Shown here: one piece after another, positions 63,439 through 64,000 of the stretch
How the letters are laid out: the number at the start of each line of letters is the position of its first letter
Numbering within the stretch: position 1 is the first letter of the stretch
Assembly (NCBI RefSeq): GCF_921293095.1
Contig: NC_060257.1
Location: 57,324,968 to 57,388,967 of the forward strand
DNA: 64,000 nucleotides
Origin: Ischnura elegans
Taxonomy: Eukaryota > Arthropoda > Insecta > Odonata > Coenagrionidae
Reading direction: 5' to 3'
Notes under the pieces: generated by a model
Seen by the model: the letters and a program-made list of their open reading frames with translations, nothing else
Database searches by the model: none
What the model was told of the DNA's origin: nothing
Made by a program: the position numbers and the translations under genes

Positions 63439-64000
63439 TTATGGTGGTTTCCTATTATTTTCTATTGCCTAAATCGAAAGATTATTACTCCTGGAGTACT
63501 TATTTCACGCTTTTAGATATTTGAAATGACGATATCTATTTTTTGCGATTAAATGAGAAGTGAAAATTTTCAAGCGCGCGAAAACGCGACGGCTAAGTAT
63601 GAATGCTGGGAAAATCCCGTGTGACGTCATTCTGGTTCCCGCTACCGCCGTGTGAGATGACCTTGGGGCGAGGCTTTGAGCGCTGATACGACGCAGGCTG
63701 CTAGCAGGTAGCAGAGTACCCTGCTAGCAGATAGCGCTTGGCTTAAATAAGGATTATTAATACCGTATCAAACGAAGGAAACTTTCCGAACTTAGGTAAT
63801 TATAATGGGTGATTATTAAGAGATGTTTCCCTGAACTCTGTACCTCAAGCATGCATTGGTAATCTCAGACGATGTAAAACTCCTGTCTACTCGTATAGAA
63901 ACTAGGTCCCTATGACGTCACGTGTAGTGGAATCGCATGGGCGCCAATCTGGCCCTTTTCAAATGAGGATAAAAATGGACCATTGCCATTCGTCTTAACC
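63439..64000 (+). mobile_element. MITE family A, copy 6 (runs off the window)
   Basis: Begins TATGGTGGTTTCCTATTATT and follows the family order through GTGTGACGTCATTCTGG, CTGCTAGCAGGTAGCAGAG and GTGACGTCACGTG to the window end, about 100 bp short of the expected right terminus. Confidence 0.9.

Noticed and set aside
1..64000. CRISPR arrays, operons, bacterial promoters, phage or integron features
   Set aside because: None seen. Repeats are transposon-type and the sequence is clearly eukaryotic.

Overview
This is eukaryotic, AT-rich, repeat-dominated nuclear DNA, most likely from an arthropod and probably an insect. The evidence is an animal-type nuclear tRNA-Glu gene, RTE- and CR1-type LINE relics, a mariner element, hAT-like MITEs, tRNA-derived SINEs and many Penelope-like retroelements (PLEs). 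I cannot name the species. I found no convincing protein-coding host gene or exon. Almost every long open reading frame is random, or belongs to a decayed transposable element. The one RNA gene that looks intact is tRNA-Glu(UUC) at 42843-42914.

Layout. 1-6.3 kb is mostly unassigned, with a 2.4 kb terminally inverted element (1690-4060) that carries an 82-bp tandem repeat. 6.3-14.6 kb holds family B repeats, a PLE foldback with two hammerhead motifs, a PLE GIY-YIG endonuclease fragment nested in a TIR element with a 9-bp target duplication, the first copy of MITE family A, and an RTE relic. 16.5-24.2 kb holds LINE/SINE tails, family A copy 2, a CACGG-ended element full of degenerate palindromes, further RTE relics, and a TCGAGT-rich inverted element. 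25.2-30.5 kb is a dense cluster of PLE foldbacks, several with exact 10-12 bp target-site duplications, inserted into older MITEs and LINEs. 31.4-41.2 kb has a CR1-type reverse transcriptase fragment, family A copy 3, a tandem 385-bp duplication, a TTTCG-rich repeat split by another PLE foldback, a SINE and a MITE. 42.8-48.5 kb has the tRNA, a complete but dead 1.30 kb mariner with a palindrome at a catalytic codon, and more repeats. 51-60.5 kb has a roughly 129-bp satellite hit by two hAT-like elements, a rearranged family A copy, a SINE with a LINE tail, another PLE with coding remnant, and the best-preserved RTE reverse transcriptase. 61.1-62.5 kb is a TIR element with CCCTACAT subterminal repeats. 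The window ends inside family A copy 6.

The most notable content is the set of 13 hammerhead-ribozyme-like motifs in at least six distinct PLE lineages. Most have a stem III that is a tiny self-complementary palindrome with no loop, which would pair well only between two RNA copies. Several PLE copies are short inverted-repeat insertions with no coding sequence, bounded by clean target duplications. They look like small non-autonomous ribozyme-bearing retroelements. Nesting gives relative ages: PLE foldbacks sit inside RTE, LINE, MITE and TTTCG-rich repeats, so they are among the younger insertions.
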